NCBI RefSeq assembly: GCF_003086295.3
Contig: NC_092054.1
Location: forward strand, 57,637,546-57,701,545
Reading direction: 5' to 3'
Length of the DNA: 64,000 nucleotides
Origin: Arachis hypogaea
Taxonomy: Eukaryota > Streptophyta > Magnoliopsida > Fabales > Fabaceae
The position numbers were made by a program, and so were the translations under genes. Positions 9,900-22,626 of the stretch are shown here, piece after piece. A model generated the notes under the pieces. That model did no database searches. It worked only from the letters and a program-made list of their open reading frames with translations, and was not told the origin of the DNA. How positions within the stretch are numbered: position 1 is the first letter of the stretch; each line of letters opens with the position of its first letter.

Positions 9900-11931
9900 T
9901 GATGACAAGTCATCTTAGCCTAGTTTTACTAGCCTTTTTCTTTGTTTTTATTTGGTTTTATGCACTTTCTTACATTCTAAGTAAGTAATTTGGAATGGAA
10001 ATGCATGGTTTCATTGAATCAAAAAACCACCATTTAATTGATGCTAAATCATGAAGTTTAAGCTAAATTTAATTAATTTTTAATGATTTATAAACCTTGT
10101 GAATTTGGTGATACTTTGATTGGTTGTTTTGATTACTTGTAGGTGAAGAAAAGAAAAAAATAAGAAAAGCGTAGCCTAAGGAGCATGATCTAAGCAAAGA
10201 AAGAAAGCCTGGCACAAAGAAGAGAAGCGTGGCTTAAGGAAGGAAAAGCGTGGGTGAAGTCAAGAAACAAGGGCACAAAGCTCTTGCCAAGAGCTTTAAA
10301 GCTCTTGTGGAAAGCTTTCCTTTAAAGAATCAGAAGCCAAGCTCTTGCCAAGAGCTTTATCAATAACACATGAAGAAGGAACCAAGAGCCAAGCTCTTGG
10401 CAAAGAGCTTTTTCGTGCATGCCTTGGAGAAAATCAAGAAGGAAAAGCTCACTAATGCACTCACCAAGACTTGAACCCATGACCAAGGGGAGGGAGGCCA
10501 GCGCTACTTCACAAGGAAAAACAAGCCAAAATTAGCTTGTTTTCACTCACCAAGGTTCGAACTAGGCACCTCAAGGAAGCAAGGCATTGTGCGCCACTCA
10601 TGTGCCAAGAAAAATTGGCTTGTCTTCCTTCACCAAGGATTGAACCGGGCACCTCAAGGAAGCAAGACTTTGGGGGCTTTTCTAGTGCCAAGGAAATTAG
10701 CTCCACAAGTGCTCCACCCAAGACTTGAACCAGGGACCTCAAGGACAAGTAAAGCTCTTGCCAAGAGCATTCAAGCTCTTGCAAAGAGCTTTGTTCTCTT
10801 GGACCGTGCGCAATACATTGGAAGGAAAGGGAACCAAAGCTCTTGGCCAAAGCTCTTGCCAAGAGCCGAACTCTTCCCTGGGAGGTGCACCATGGGCTAA
10901 AAATTGAACTAAAAATCCAAATTAATTCATTTCTTCACCAAATCAAAAGCCCATCCAAATTCTAAAATCCAAGAATAGAAAGTGTATAAATAGGAGCTAG
11001 TTTAATGTAATTAGAACCTTTTGACACCTCTAGATTTTACTTTGAATTTTCCTTTTAATTGTCATTTTTATTTTTGAGCTTTTTACTTGTGAATTGGGAT
11101 CTTAGAGAATTTGGAAGGAGAATTGATCTCTCTTCTTCCTTGTTCTTGCTTGAGCACTCTTTTATTTTCTTGTTTTTGATCTTGGGTGAAGAATTGAAGA
11201 ACTTCTGTTTAAATCTCACCTTGGGATCTCTTGTTTACTTCTTCTGCATAATTGAATTTCAATTTCTATTTACTGCTTCATCTTCTCTTTAATTCTGCAA
11301 TTTACTTTTCTTTACTTCTTTTGCAATTAATCTTGTTGGATCAAGGAAGGATTTGAGATCTAGACTTATTTTCTAGTCTCTTCCACTCCTGAGATCTTCA
11401 ACCTCTTTTAAATTGCTGCAAATTAAGCACAAGTCATTTTCTGTTTTAATTTCTCAAGCATTTCTACTTTTCTGTTTAGATTTACTTTACTTCAATCCAC
11501 ATTCTATTCTTCTGTTTTGTTGTAATTTACTTCCTCTTGTTTAAATTCTGCAATCCCAACTCCCAATCCCTTTTACAATTCAAGCAATTTACATTTCTTG
11601 CACTTTAAGATTCAGTCATTTACATTTCTTGCAATCTAAGTTTCTGCAATTTACATTACTTGTTCTTTATGATTCAGCTTATTTACTTTCTTTGCTCTTT
11701 AATTTCCTACAATTTACCCCTCTCCCTTTACATTTCAAGCAATTTAGTTTCTGTCAAATACAAACAACTCAACCAATACTTGATTCGCTTGACTAAATCA
11801 ACCACTAAACTAAAATTGCTCAATCCCTCAATCCCTATGGGATCGACCTCACTCATGTGAGTTATTATTACTTGATGCGACCCGGTATACTTGCCGGTGA
11901 GTTTTGTGTTGGATCGTTTTCCACAACATCA
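9900..11931 (+). repeat. R2 3' LTR
   Basis: Direct repeat of 961-3006 with the same TGATGACAAG start and CATCA end. It has fewer palindrome units near 10340-10410 and an extra stretch near 11715-11745. TATAAATA is at 10985. Confidence 0.92.
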
Positions 11932-13605
11932 ACCATATACATCCCTACCTTTACCCTAGCCTCATTACAACCTACGAATAAGTCCTCATGATGAATGTAT
12001 GCATGCATTGAATAATTGTTGATTGTTAAATGAAAAACAAATCATGGAAAGCATGATTAGAAGAGAATTGAGTGATCAACCCTATACACTTGAGCGACTA
12101 GAGTGGATACACTTCCGGTGAGAGTTCGATGCTCAATTCCTTGTTCCTGGCTTTCATGAGCTTTCCTCTTGCAAGTCTATTTGAACTTTATTTTGATATT
12201 TGAATGGTAGGATTCATGAATCTTCATATGATCTTAGCCCTACTTGCTTATATATGTTCTTGGAGATTGATTCATTTTTAACCAGGTAGATAGAATCATC
12301 TTGCATTTAGTACATTCATATAGATAGGTGCATATAGTTTATTTGCATTGAATAAATGTTCATACCCCTTTTCTTGTCCTTCCTTATTCTTTGCGTTGGA
12401 AAGTTAACATCCTGGGCTTCAAAATGATATAAAATTTGCCATAGTTGCCTGCCGTTTAGGGACGTGTACGTGTGGATCACACGCACGCGTCGCAGGTTCA
12501 GTGTGGACCAATTTGGGCAAAATGTGGCCAGCGATTTCTAGCTCATTTTGGGCCCAATACAACTCATTTCTAATGCTATTGAACCCAAGGATTGAGGAGG
12601 GAATGAACCAAGTAGCCATAGTTTAGTTTTGCATCATGTTGTAGGTAGAATTCTAGAGAGAGAAGCTCTCCCTTCTCTCTAGAATTTAGGGTAGTTTAGG
12701 TCAAATTCTCTTGGATCTAACTTTTGATTCTTGTTTTGATTTAGCTTTCCCTCTTAATTTCTTGTTATTAAATCTTTGATCTTCTAGTTTTACTTGTTAA
12801 TTTCTTATTTTACTCTCTTTTATGTTGATGAACAATTATTGGATCTTGATTTCTCTTAATGCAATTTTATGTTTCTATGTCTCTTTTATGTTGATCTTGA
12901 TTGCTATTATTGATTTCTTACTTATGTTAGTTGTGGGTTCCTTTAATTCTTGCATTTTATGATGTTTACTTTTCTTGCACACTAAGTGTTTGATAAAATG
13001 TTTCCTCTAGTTTTTGAGTAGTTTTCTTGACTCTTGGCCTAGGCTAAGGGAATTGAGTGACCTTGAGTCATTGGTCTCATTGAATTGGTGATTTGGGAAC
13101 CCTTGGTGGTCAATTTGATAACCATTGACACTAGCCTACTACTAAGTTAATTGGTAGCTAGGTTAGGGCTTATGGATTGATGTTGATCAAGTCATTTGAT
13201 ATACTTCAAGTATAGAAGTACACTTAATGAGCTTGGTTCCTCATAATTGTCAATATATGGTTTGTTGACAAGGATGGTGATCTCAATTTCCCATGTCTTA
13301 GTCAAGAGTTCTTTCCATTTCTTTTATTAGTTCTTGTTATTTTACTTTCTTGTCATATACTTTCTTGTCAATTTCCAAATCAAACCCCCCTTGCATCTTC
13401 ATAGCCAATAATTGAGAACTTCATTGCAATTCCTTGTGAGACGACCCGAGGTTTAAATACTTCGGTTAATTTTTCTTGGGGTTTGTACTTGTGACAACCA
13501 AAATTTTTAATGTGAGAATTGTTTGTTGGTTTGGAGCTATGCTTACAACGAAGTTCTTATTTCTATAAGAGAAATTCTAGACCGACACGACAATTTTCAT
13601 TATCA
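11932..13605 (+). mobile_element. R1: rest of internal tail plus truncated 3' LTR
   Basis: 11932-12390 continues the tail homology with R4 (42985-43390). From about 12391 it matches the R4 LTR from its 'gttggaaagctaacatcc' module onward, so roughly the first 370 bp of the LTR are missing. The match runs to the end near 13605 (...TTCATTATCA). The LTR retains CG-rich ACGCGT-type palindromes near 12470-12500. No gene is seen. The point where R3 LTR sequence starts (13606) is taken as the R1 insertion edge. Confidence 0.65.
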
Positions 13606-14872
13606 ATCTTTTCTGGAGCTACAAAAGTTTAAATTAAGTGTTCTCAATGGCTATAGAAAGTTGACTTCTATAGCTTTCCAGAAATGTTTACTAGTCCATA
13701 CTTTACTTCAGATTAGAAGGCCAAAAACTGGCGTCCAACGCCAGCCTCTTGCCCCCTTCCAAGCGTCCAGCACCCAAGGAGCAGAGACCAACATCCAAAC
13801 GCCCAGAGTGGACCCCTAGCCAGCGTTCAATGCCCTAGAGGCCTCATAGCACGTGGATCTCATCAAAGCTCAGCCCAAGCACTCACCAAGTGGGCCCCAA
13901 AAGTGGATTTTAGCACTAAATAGACTGTTTTACCCTTACTAGTCATCTGTTTAGTATTTAAGAGTTATTTTACATTATCCCAAGGAAGGACACACCATAT
14001 TTTCGTTTACCACATTGTATGTCCTTTCAATATGAGTTTCTAAACCTCCTAGGTTGAGGGGAGGAGCCCTGCTGAGTCCTATGAATTAATAAAATTATTA
14101 CTATTTCGCTTCGATCCGTGTTTGATTTAAGTCTAAGATGTATATTCGTTCTTCAACATGGTGAATAGAATGACCAGTGACAATTAGCTCTATTCATTAT
14201 ACTAGGACCGCGTGCTTGACAAACACCCATGTCTACTTGGGTTCATGTGAATACTTCAGTGGAAAATATTGAACCGCCAGCTTGATTATACATCTCTCAG
14301 ACGGCTAATCCACGACTTCGTTGGGGACTTCTCGAGACACCAGTTCAGTCAATTTTTGGGGAGATTAGGGTCTTTGTGGTAGAGGCTAGAAGCCAAAGAT
14401 GCAACATTCTCTGATCTGGAAGATCCGACCTTGTTTGTGGCATTTTGAGTAGGATCATTAAGGAGAATGGACTGTACGAGCTTCACCCTCAATCAGAATG
14501 GATCCACACTAACCCTAGGGTTCAGATCTGGAGGAGTATTGACGACCTCTCAATAAAGGCGTTGATCACATGTAGGCTGCCATGCAAGAAATCACTCACA
14601 AGCAAAGAAGACAGTAATACCAGAGTTAATTCAGAAAGACAAAGCAACTCCAATCCTTAACCATAATCCTTTTATTGATTCCATTCCAATTCACAAATAC
14701 AAATAACAAATAGTCAACCCTTCTATCTGCCTGACTAAGACCTGCAAGATAACCATAGCTTGCTTCAAACCACGATTCTTGTGGGATCGACCCTGACTCA
14801 CTCAAGTATTACTTGGATGACCCAATGCACTTGCTAGTACTGCTGTACAAAAGTGTGGGGATTCGTGCACCA
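13606..14872 (+). repeat. R3 5' LTR, 5'-truncated, FIDEL-like
   Basis: Aligns with the R5 and R6 LTRs from about their position 255 onward: the gagctac...gttgacttc module, one palindrome AACTGGCGTCCAACGCCAG near 13728, the segment with 'gggccccaaaagtggatttt', and the end GTGCACCA before a PBS. The missing first 255 bp would lie upstream of R1 if R1 inserted into this LTR. The TATA box is degenerate (TATTTAAG near 13957). It is more diverged than the R5 and R6 LTRs, as expected for the outermost, oldest element. Confidence 0.75.
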
Positions 14873-14878
14873 AGTTTT

Positions 14879-14895
14879 TAGCACCGTTGCCGGGG
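14879..14895 (+). promoter_or_regulatory. R3 primer binding site (degenerate)
   Basis: TAGCACCGTTGCCGGGG, tRNA-Asp type with two changes, six bases after the LTR end. Confidence 0.75.
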
Positions 14896-16473
14896 ATTGT
14901 TCGAGTTTGGACAACTGACAGATTGTCTTGCTCCATAGATCAGGTATTTTATTTAATTTTCTTTGAGTCTTTTATTTTTATTTTCTTCTTCTTTATTTTC
15001 GAAAAAAAAATCAAAACTTTTTCAAAAATATTTTTCTTTTCTTTGTTTAATCTTTGTTCTTGGTTTGAGTCTTGTATTCTTGTTCTTCTTGAGTTTTCTT
15101 TTTCTTTGAGTCTTTTTTTCTAAAAAAATTTCAAAATTAGTGTATTTTTGTTTGAGTCTTGTTTTTAAGTTTGGTGTCTTCTTGTGTTTTTCGTTATATT
15201 TTTCAAAAATTTGGTGTTTAGTTTTCAAAAATTTTAAGTTCGGTGTTCTTTGTGTGTTCTTGTATTCTTTAAATTTCTTGAGTCTTGTTCTTTGTGTTCT
15301 TGTTAATCTTCAAAGTGTTCTTGTATTTTCTTTTTATTTTGATCTTAAAATTTTTAAGTTTGGTGTCCCATTGTGTTTTTGCCTTAAATTTTTGAAAACT
15401 TGGGGTGCTAGATCTAAAAATTTTAAGTTTTGTGTCTTTTACTTGTTTTTCTCTTTCCTCATTAAATTCAAAAATAAAAAAATATCTTTTCTATTTTTAT
15501 TTTAACTTAATTTTAAAATTTTTATCTTATCTTATCTTAGTTTTCAATTTTCAAAAAAATCTTATTTTTTTTCAAAATTTTATCTTATCTTTTTCAAATT
15601 TCAAATTTAAGAATTCAAATTTCAAATTTCAATAATCTGGAACATCTGGTTCGAGAGGAATAGAAGGATTTTTCAGAATCATGCCAAAGGTGTAGCTGAA
15701 ATTATCAACTTGGTTTTGCTTAGTTGCAATGAGTGGAGATGTGTGGATCCCATTTGTTGTTGATGGCTATGTCGGAGATGATTTAGGGATTGTCGCTTGG
15801 TTTATATTTTGGTTTTTGTTCTTTGTTGTTCGTTGTTTAGTTCGTTCTGCTCCACTTCAGTGTGTTGAGCTCTTTTATTTCAAAAAAAAAAATTCAAATT
15901 TTAAATCTCATCTTTTTCAATTTTTTTCAAAATCTTATCTTATCTTTTCTAATCTCAAATTTTAAAATAAAATCTTTTTCAAATCTTTTTAATTTCTTAT
16001 CTTATCTTTTCTTATCTTTTTTAATTTCAAACTTTTAAATTCAAATCTTTTCTTATCTTCTATCTTATTTTAAATTCAAATCTTTCCTTAATTAATTGCT
16101 TATTTCTCTCTCTTCTTTTTCAAAACTCCCTAACTAACTCTTCTCTCTTCTAATTTTTGAAAAGTCTTTCTATTTCTCTCTCATCTATTTTCGAAAATCA
16201 CTAACTAATTTTCAATTCCTTTTTAAATTATTGACCTTAATTTTTTAAATTAATTAATAAATAAAACAAAAACAAAAATATTTTAATTTTTATTTATCTT
16301 TTCTATTTCTAATTCTTCTCCTACTTACTTCTATTTATTCAAACTCTACTCTTCTCTCATCTTCCATCTTCACTTTTCTATCTTCCTCTTCTGTCTTCAC
16401 ATCTCACTAGGAGTATTCTATACTCAAATCAGACATATAAGCTTCCTTCCTTTCTTTTCTTCTTTTCTTATTT
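14896..16473 (+). other. R3 AT-rich leader with repeated TAAGTTTGGTGT
   Basis: A 1.6-kb untranslated leader of T-rich, TTCAAAATTT and CTTATCTT simple sequence. TAAGTTTGGTGT or one-base variants occur near 15166, 15234, 15355 and 15423. The open frames here are low-complexity Phe/Leu/Lys runs and are not genes. Confidence 0.7.
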
Positions 16474-16670
16474 ATGACCAGGAATAGGAATAAAGAACCT
16501 CTTTTTAATCTTAATCTTGAACCTGAGAAAACTCTAAGGAGGCATTTGCAACAAGCTAAGGCACAACACTCCAGAAGAAACCTCTCAGAAAATATTGAAC
16601 AAGAAATAGAAGACATGGCCGAACCTCAAGAGGAAGCAAGAAAGTTTCTTGGTGACTACACCATGCCTAC
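16474..16670 (+). pseudogene. gag: R3 gag, first fragment (split by R4)
   Basis: The ATG starts a basic N-terminus related to R5 and R6 Gag (E-P-E-K-T-L-R-R, then a K-F-L-G-D motif). The frame is cut after 65 codons plus two bases by R4 at 16671. The 5-bp duplication CCTAC (16666-16670 and 45011-45015) lets the frame resume exactly at 45016. Confidence 0.85.
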
Positions 16671-18278
16671 TGATGCACCACTACTTCATGGTACATTTGT
16701 ACTTAATTGAGTGAATTTTATCCACTAAACTCACACTTATTCATATAATTTGCATGTTTTATATTTTTCTTCCTAATTCCGTGCTATGATTGAAAACATG
16801 CTTCTTTGGCCTTAAATTACTAATTTTAATTCTCTCTTATTACCATTCGATGCCATGATATGTGTGTTAAGTGTTTCCAAGGTTCATAGGGCAGGAATGA
16901 CTTAGAGGATGGAAAGGAAGCATGCAAAAGTGGAAGGAATACAAGAAATTGAAGGAATTGTTAAGCTGTTAACCCTGACCTCTTTGTACTAAATCGACCA
17001 TAACTTGAGCTACAGAGGTCTAAATGAGGCGGTTCTAGTTGCGTTAGAAAGCTAACATCCGGGGCTTCGAAATAATATATATATTTTCATAGTTGCCATG
17101 CTGTTAGGCAACACGCACACGTGGATTACACGTACGCGTGACCTTGCGAAAGTTCAATCGACGCGTACGCATGGGCGACGCGTACGCGTGACAGAGCTAC
17201 GTGCTGGACGTATCAGAAATCACTGGAGGCAATTTCTGGGTTATTTTTAGCCCAGTTTCAAGCCCAAAAAACATAGATTAGAGGCTGCGGAGTGGGGGAA
17301 TCACATTCATTCATTCACACAACATTCATTCACATAATTTGAGGGTTTTAGATGTAGTTTTCTAGAGAGAGAGAGGCTCTCTCCTCTCTCTGGGTTTTAG
17401 GATTCTTAGGTTTAGCTATTTTCAATTTTAGATTTTTACTTTGCTTTACTTTAGTTTTCTTCTACTCTTATTAGTTCTAGCACTTTAGTTTATCTATTTC
17501 TCTTGTTTGTTTATTTAATTTCCCAATTTTGTTTATGAATTCTCATGTTAGATTTGATTTTCTATTTAATGCAATTTGAATTATTTCATATTTATTGCTT
17601 CTTCTATTATTTATTAGTCATTGATGTTTTCAATTGGTAGTTTGGATATAATATTCCTTGCTAGTTTTCTATGTTTTTATGTTGTGCCTACCAAGTGTTT
17701 GATAAAATGCTTGGGAGGATTTTAAGCTAGATTTTTATATTCTTGGTTTTGGTTGAGTAATTGAAGACTCTTGAGTTATCAAACTCCTTTGTTGATTGAA
17801 GATTGAAAGTTGCTAGTTGTTTTAGATCCCTCTAAAGCTAGTTTTTCCTTAGGAGTTGACTAGGACTTGAGGAATCAAATTGATTCATCCACTTGACTTT
17901 CTTTCATAGTTTGAGGTTAACTAAGTGGGAGCAATGGATAATTCTCATCACAATTGATAAGGATAACTAGGATAAGACTTCTAATTTTCACACCTTGCCA
18001 AGAGTTTTCATAGTTATTAATTTAATTTTTCGCCATTTTATTTCCTTGTTCCTTATTTCAAAAACCCAAAAAGATACAATCTCATCACCAATTATAAGTA
18101 CACTTCCCTGCAATTCCTTGAGAGACGACCCGAGATTTAAATACTTTGGTTTATTTTTATTGGGTTTGCTTAAGTGACAACCAAATTTTTGTATGAAAGG
18201 ATTCTTTGTTGGTTTAGAAACTATACTAGCAAGGAGAATTTATTGAGGAATTCTAAACCGTCAAAAATCCGTTCATCG
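16671..18278 (+). repeat. R4 5' LTR
   Basis: Starts TGATGCACCA and ends ...CCGTTCATCG just before the PBS; the 3' copy ends CTCA. It contains the shared 'aacttgagctacagagg...gttagaaagctaacatcc' module (16992-17060) and the CACGCGTACGCGTG palindromes (17105-17200). A CT-rich tract at 17370-17395 is missing from the 3' copy. Confidence 0.88.
17105..17200 (+). repeat. CACGCGTACGCGTG palindrome cluster in R4 LTR
   Basis: Several ACGCGT/ACGTACGCGT palindromes within 100 bp. The matching region of the 3' LTR is 43885-43962, and a related larger cluster lies in the R4 internal region (40918-41275). The cores contain the CGCG motif recognised by CAMTA-type factors; binding here is untested. Confidence 0.75.
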
Positions 18279-18281
18279 AAA

Positions 18282-18298
18282 TGGCGCCGTTGCCGGGG
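18282..18298 (+). promoter_or_regulatory. R4 primer binding site
   Basis: TGGCGCCGTTGCCGGGG, a perfect complement to plant tRNA-Asp 3' sequence, three bases after the LTR. Confidence 0.9.
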
Positions 18299-18443
18299 AA
18301 TTGCAAACGTTTGTCTTATTATTGGTTATTGTGAATATTGTGAATAATTTTTCTTTTTCGTTTCTTTGTTAGTTGTTTCTAGTTTTAGGAGTTTATTCTC
18401 ATTATTTTCTTATTAGTTTTTGTTTTTACTTTCTTTTGTTACT

Positions 18444-19323
18444 ATGAATTCTCACCCTTTTGGCTATAAGTTTGATCACAATTATGTTGTAGGAAATGGA
18501 AGCTACAATAAGAACATGCATCAAGGTTGGATCAATCAAAGATGGGAGGAGCCACAAGGATATGATCAACCCTTTCAGCAACAACCCCCTCCAATGTGCC
18601 ATGAGCAACAACCATTTTATGATGCGTACCAAGACAATGGTTATGGTGGACCTCTTCGTGACAATCAACACCCACCACAAAATACCTATGTACCCCCTCT
18701 TCAAAATAGTTTTGAACCACCATACTCACGAGCCCCCTACTACCAAACACCCTCATATGATCCTAACCCTTATCCACCATACCAACCACCTTATGAGCCA
18801 TATGAACCATATATAGAACCACCCCAATTCTAACCCAATTACTTCCAAGAACCACCACCTCCATATATACCATGTCCATATCCATCAATCCAAGAGCCAT
18901 ATGATCCTAATTATGTTATCCAAGAGGAATAAGAGTCAAAGGATCATCTCAAGGAGACACTGGATCAATTTTAAGCAACCCTTCATCAATTAGAATAAGT
19001 GGAAATCTGGAAAGTACACGAAGCTCTCATGGCTAAAGCATCTCAACCTGAGAACAAGGAATTGAAGTGTGTTGTGCAACAAGTGGAAAATATGGATAGT
19101 GTTGAACCGCCACATCCTTATTATGATGAACCACCCTTATATCATGAACCTTTCCTCCCAAGTAATGAACCCTCATATCCACCCCAATCTCCAATGAATG
19201 ACACTCTAAGTGTTCTTCTTCAAGGGCAAAGAGAGCTGCAAAGGACGACACAAGAGTTCATAGCTACCTTGACTGAGGAAGTAGGTAATTTAGCCTCTCT
19301 GCGTTTCGATACTCAAATCACTC
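18444..19323 (+). pseudogene. R4 ORF1, N-terminal part: Pro/Tyr-rich protein of unknown function
   Basis: I do not recognise this protein. It starts at ATG 18444 in the usual gag position, about 145 bp after the PBS. It is rich in Asn/Gln then Pro/Tyr, with repeats such as PPYEPYEPY near residues 115-127. The frame is broken by TAA at 18831, 18930, 18972 and 18996. R5 interrupts it at 19324. The target duplication CACTC allows exact continuation at 39793 in frame, so the ancestral ORF was about 611 codons. It has no Gag capsid signature, zinc knuckle or protease motif. A nucleocapsid-like role is only a guess from its position. Confidence 0.65.
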
Positions 19324-21023
19324 TGATGAGCGGATAATTTATACGCTTTTTGGCATTGTTTTTAGGTAGTTTTTAATATGTTTTAGTTACTTTTTATTAT
19401 ATTTTTATTATTTTTTATGCAAAAATCATATTTCTGGAATTTACTATGAGTTTGTGTATTTTTTTGTAATTTCAGGTATTTTCTGGATGAAATTGAGGGA
19501 CCTGAGCAAAAGTCTGATTCAAAGGCTGAGAAAGGACTGCAGTTGCTGTTGGATTCTGACCCTTCTGCATTCGAAGTGGATTTTCTAGAGCTAAAGAAGC
19601 CCAATTGGTGCGCTTTTAATTGTGTTGAAAAGTAGACATCTTGGGCTTTCCAGCAATGTATAATAGTCCATACTTTGCTCGAGATTTGATGGCCCAAACT
19701 GGCACCAGAATTGGAGTTAAACGCCCAAACTGGCATCCAAGCTGGCGTTTAACTCTAGAAAAGGCCTATGCACGTGTAAATCTCAATGCTTAGCCCAAGC
19801 ACACACCAAGTAAGCCCCAGAAGTGGATTTTTGCATTATCTGCACTTAGTTACTTATTTTTTGTAATCCTTAGTAACTAGTTTAGTATAAATAGCACTTT
19901 TTACTATTGTATAAGGGAGCTTATACCATTTTTCACATTTGGGAGGCTGGCCATTCGGCCATGCCTAGACCTTTTTCTCTTATGTATTTTGCAACGGTGG
20001 AGTTTCTACACCTCATAGATTAAGGTGCGGAGCTCTGTTGTTCTTCATGAATTAATGCAAGTACTATTGTTTCTCTTTCAATTCACACTTACTTCTTCTC
20101 CAAGATATACTCTTGTATTTAATTCAGTTAACTTAGAATGAAGGGGTAACCCGTGACAATCACTCACTATCTTCGTTACTCGCTTAGCCAAGATCCGCGT
20201 GCTTGACAACCACAAGCGGTTTACATGATGTTCAACATAATGATTGGACGACAGCCGGAGTATAGTCTCTGAGGTTTCTGATCCACAGATTTGACTTGCC
20301 TCTCCTGACAATAAAGCATTCGAATCCGTGAGATCAGAACCTTCGTGGTAGAGACTAGAACCAATTGGCAGCATTCCTGAGATCCGGAAAGTCTAAACCT
20401 TGTCTGTGGTATTCCGAGTAGGATCTGGGATGGGATGACTGTGACGAACTTCAAACTCACGAATGTTGGACGCATTGACAGTGTGCAAAAGGATAGAGAG
20501 ATTCTATTCCGACATAAGTGAGAACCGACAGATGATTAGTCGTGCGGTAGCTGTGCCTGGCATTTTTCATCCGAGACGAGAGATCTGACAGTTGATTAGT
20601 CGTACAGAAACTGTACCTGGACCATTTTCACTGAGAGGAAGGATGGTAGCCATTGACAACAGTGATCCACCAACATACAGCTTGCCATGGAAGGGAGCAC
20701 ACATAATTGGATGAAGACAATAGGAAAGCAGAGGTTCAGGAGAAACAAAGCATCTCCAAACGCTTATCTCAAATTTCCACCAATGAATTACATAAGTATC
20801 TTATTTTATTTTATGTTTTATTTATCTTTTAATTATCAAAACCTCATAACCATTTGAATCCGCCTGACTAAGATTTACAGGATGACCATAGCTTTCTTCA
20901 ACCCGGCAATCTCTGTGGGATCAACCCTTACTCGCGTAAGGTTTTGTTACTTGGACGACCCAGTGCACTTGCTGGTTAGTTGTACCGGAGTTGTGAAAAG
21001 TGTGATCACAATTCCGTGCACCA
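19324..21023 (+). repeat. R5 5' LTR
   Basis: TGATGAGCGG...GTGCACCA. Palindromes of CTGGCGTTTAACGCCAG type lie at about 19690-19760, just upstream of TATAAATA at 19886. The copy at 38037 is 51 bp longer, mostly because it keeps extra palindrome units near 38410-38470. Confidence 0.93.
19886..19893 (+). promoter_or_regulatory. TATA box of R5 LTR
   Basis: TATAAATA in TTTAGTATAAATAGCAC. Identical boxes are at 38650 (R5 3' LTR), 24960 and 33267 (R6 LTRs). Confidence 0.7.
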
Positions 21024-21029
21024 AGTTTT

Positions 21030-21046
21030 TGGTGCCGTTGCCGGGG
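21030..21046 (+). promoter_or_regulatory. R5 primer binding site
   Basis: TGGTGCCGTTGCCGGGG, tRNA-Asp type with one mismatch, six bases after the LTR. Confidence 0.85.
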
Positions 21047-22626
21047 ATTGTTCGAGTTTCAACAACTGACGGTTCATCTTGTTTCTTAGATTGGGTAATT
21101 TTATTTTATGTTTAAGCTTTTTATTTTTATTTTCGAATAAAAATAAAAATAAGAAATATAAAAAAAATTTAATAAAATCATAAAAACCAAAAAATTTTTG
21201 TGTTTCTTGTTTGAGTCTTGTGTCAAATTTTAAGTTTGGTGTCAACTGCATTTTTTTATTTAACTTTCTTAAAATTTTTGAAAATTCATGCATTATGTTC
21301 TTCATGATCTTCAAGTTGTTCTTGATGATTTTCTTTGTTTGATCTTTACATTTTCTTGTTTTTCATATGTATTTTCAAATTGTTAATGTCCCTAATACAA
21401 AAGTTCTTAAGTTTGGTGTTTTGCATGTCTTTCTTTTCTTAAAAATTTTCAAAAATATATTCTTGATGTTCATCCTGATCTTCAAAGTGTTCTTGGTGTT
21501 CATCTTGACAGTCAAAGTACTCTTGCATGCATTATTTGTTTTGATCTTAAATTTTTATGTTTTGTTTCATTTTGTTGTTTTTCTCTCCCCTCATTAAAAA
21601 TTCAAAAGTAAAAAAAAATATTTTCCTTATTCTTCTCATAATTTTTGAAATTTTGAGTTAACTTGGTCAAAAATTTTTAAAATTTAGTTGTTTCTTGTTA
21701 GTCAAGTCAAAATTTCAATTTAAAAACTTTATCTTTTCAAATCTTTTTCAAAATCAATTCTTTTTCATTTTTTTTATGATTTTCGAATTTCATTCTTAAA
21801 ATTTTTCAAAATCTTTTTCATTTTTATTTTAGTTTTTTCGAAAATTTTAAAACTAATTTTTAAAAATCCTTTTTCTTAATTTTATTTCATATTTTCGAAA
21901 ATCCTTGCTAACAATTAATGTTTTGATTCAAAAATTTCAAGTTTGTTACTTTCTTATTAAGAAAGGTTCAATCTTTAAATTCTAGAATCATATCTTTTAG
22001 TTTCTTATTAGTCAAGTCATCAACTTTAATTTTAAAAATCAAATCTTTTTAATTTCTTTTTCAATTCTTTGTCAAAATAAATTTCAATCATATCTTTTTA
22101 AAATTTTAATTTCAAAATCTTTTTCTAACTTCTTATCTTTTCAAAATTTATTTTCAAATCTTTTTCAACTAACTACTTGACTTGTTTGTTTTAATTTTAA
22201 AAGTTTACTATTTTTTTTCTTTGTCAAAACCACCTAACTACTTTTTCACTTCTCATTTTCGAAAATAACTAACCACTTTTTCAAAATTATTTTTAATTAA
22301 CTAATTGTTTTAAGTTCTAATTTTATTTTATTTCTTTTAATATTTTCGAAACTAACTTAATTAATTAAATAAAAATAAAAATATTTTTCTTTTTTCTCTT
22401 CTTAAAATTTGAATACTCTCTCTCTCATCTCTTTCTAATTATTTATTTAATTTCTAACACTTCTCTTCTACTCATAATTTGAACCCTTCTCTCTTCTCTC
22501 TGTTCGAATTATTCGTCTCCTCTCTCTTCTCATTCTTCTATTCTTCTATTCTTATACTCGCATAAAGGAATCTCTATACTGTGACATAGAGGATTCCCAT
22601 TCTCTCTTTGTTCTCTTCTTTTTCAT
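21047..22626 (+). other. R5 AT-rich leader
   Basis: Untranslated 1.6 kb, homologous to the R6 and R3 leaders. TAAGTTTGGTGT is at 21231 and 21408. The rest is T-rich and TTTCAAAATC-type simple sequence ending in a CT-rich stretch before the gag ATG. No gene is seen. Confidence 0.7.

Larger units (their letters stand above)
961..11931 (+). mobile_element. R2: nearly complete LTR retrotransposon with gag-PR and a 3' ORF but no RT/IN
   Basis: Two long direct LTRs (961-3006 and 9900-11931) flank 6.9 kb that holds a tRNA-Asp-type PBS, a gag frame, a protease frame, an internal TATA box and a 3' ORF. No reverse transcriptase, RNase H or integrase catalytic motifs occur in any frame, so the element is non-autonomous. 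The ORFs are long and nearly intact and the LTRs are close to identical except for small indels, so it is one of the youngest elements here. LTR termini are TGATG...CATCA. The flanking 5-mers are TGTTG and ACCAT and do not match, so no target duplication is visible. Confidence 0.9.

Noticed and set aside
18282..18298. tRNA-Asp gene
   Set aside because: Only the 17-nt complement of the tRNA 3' end is present; it is a primer binding site.
20078..20475. 98- and 84-codon minus-strand ORFs in the R5 LTR, also at 38842-39293
   Set aside because: Occur in R5-family LTR copies as shared noncoding sequence; the frames differ in ends and lack protein signatures.
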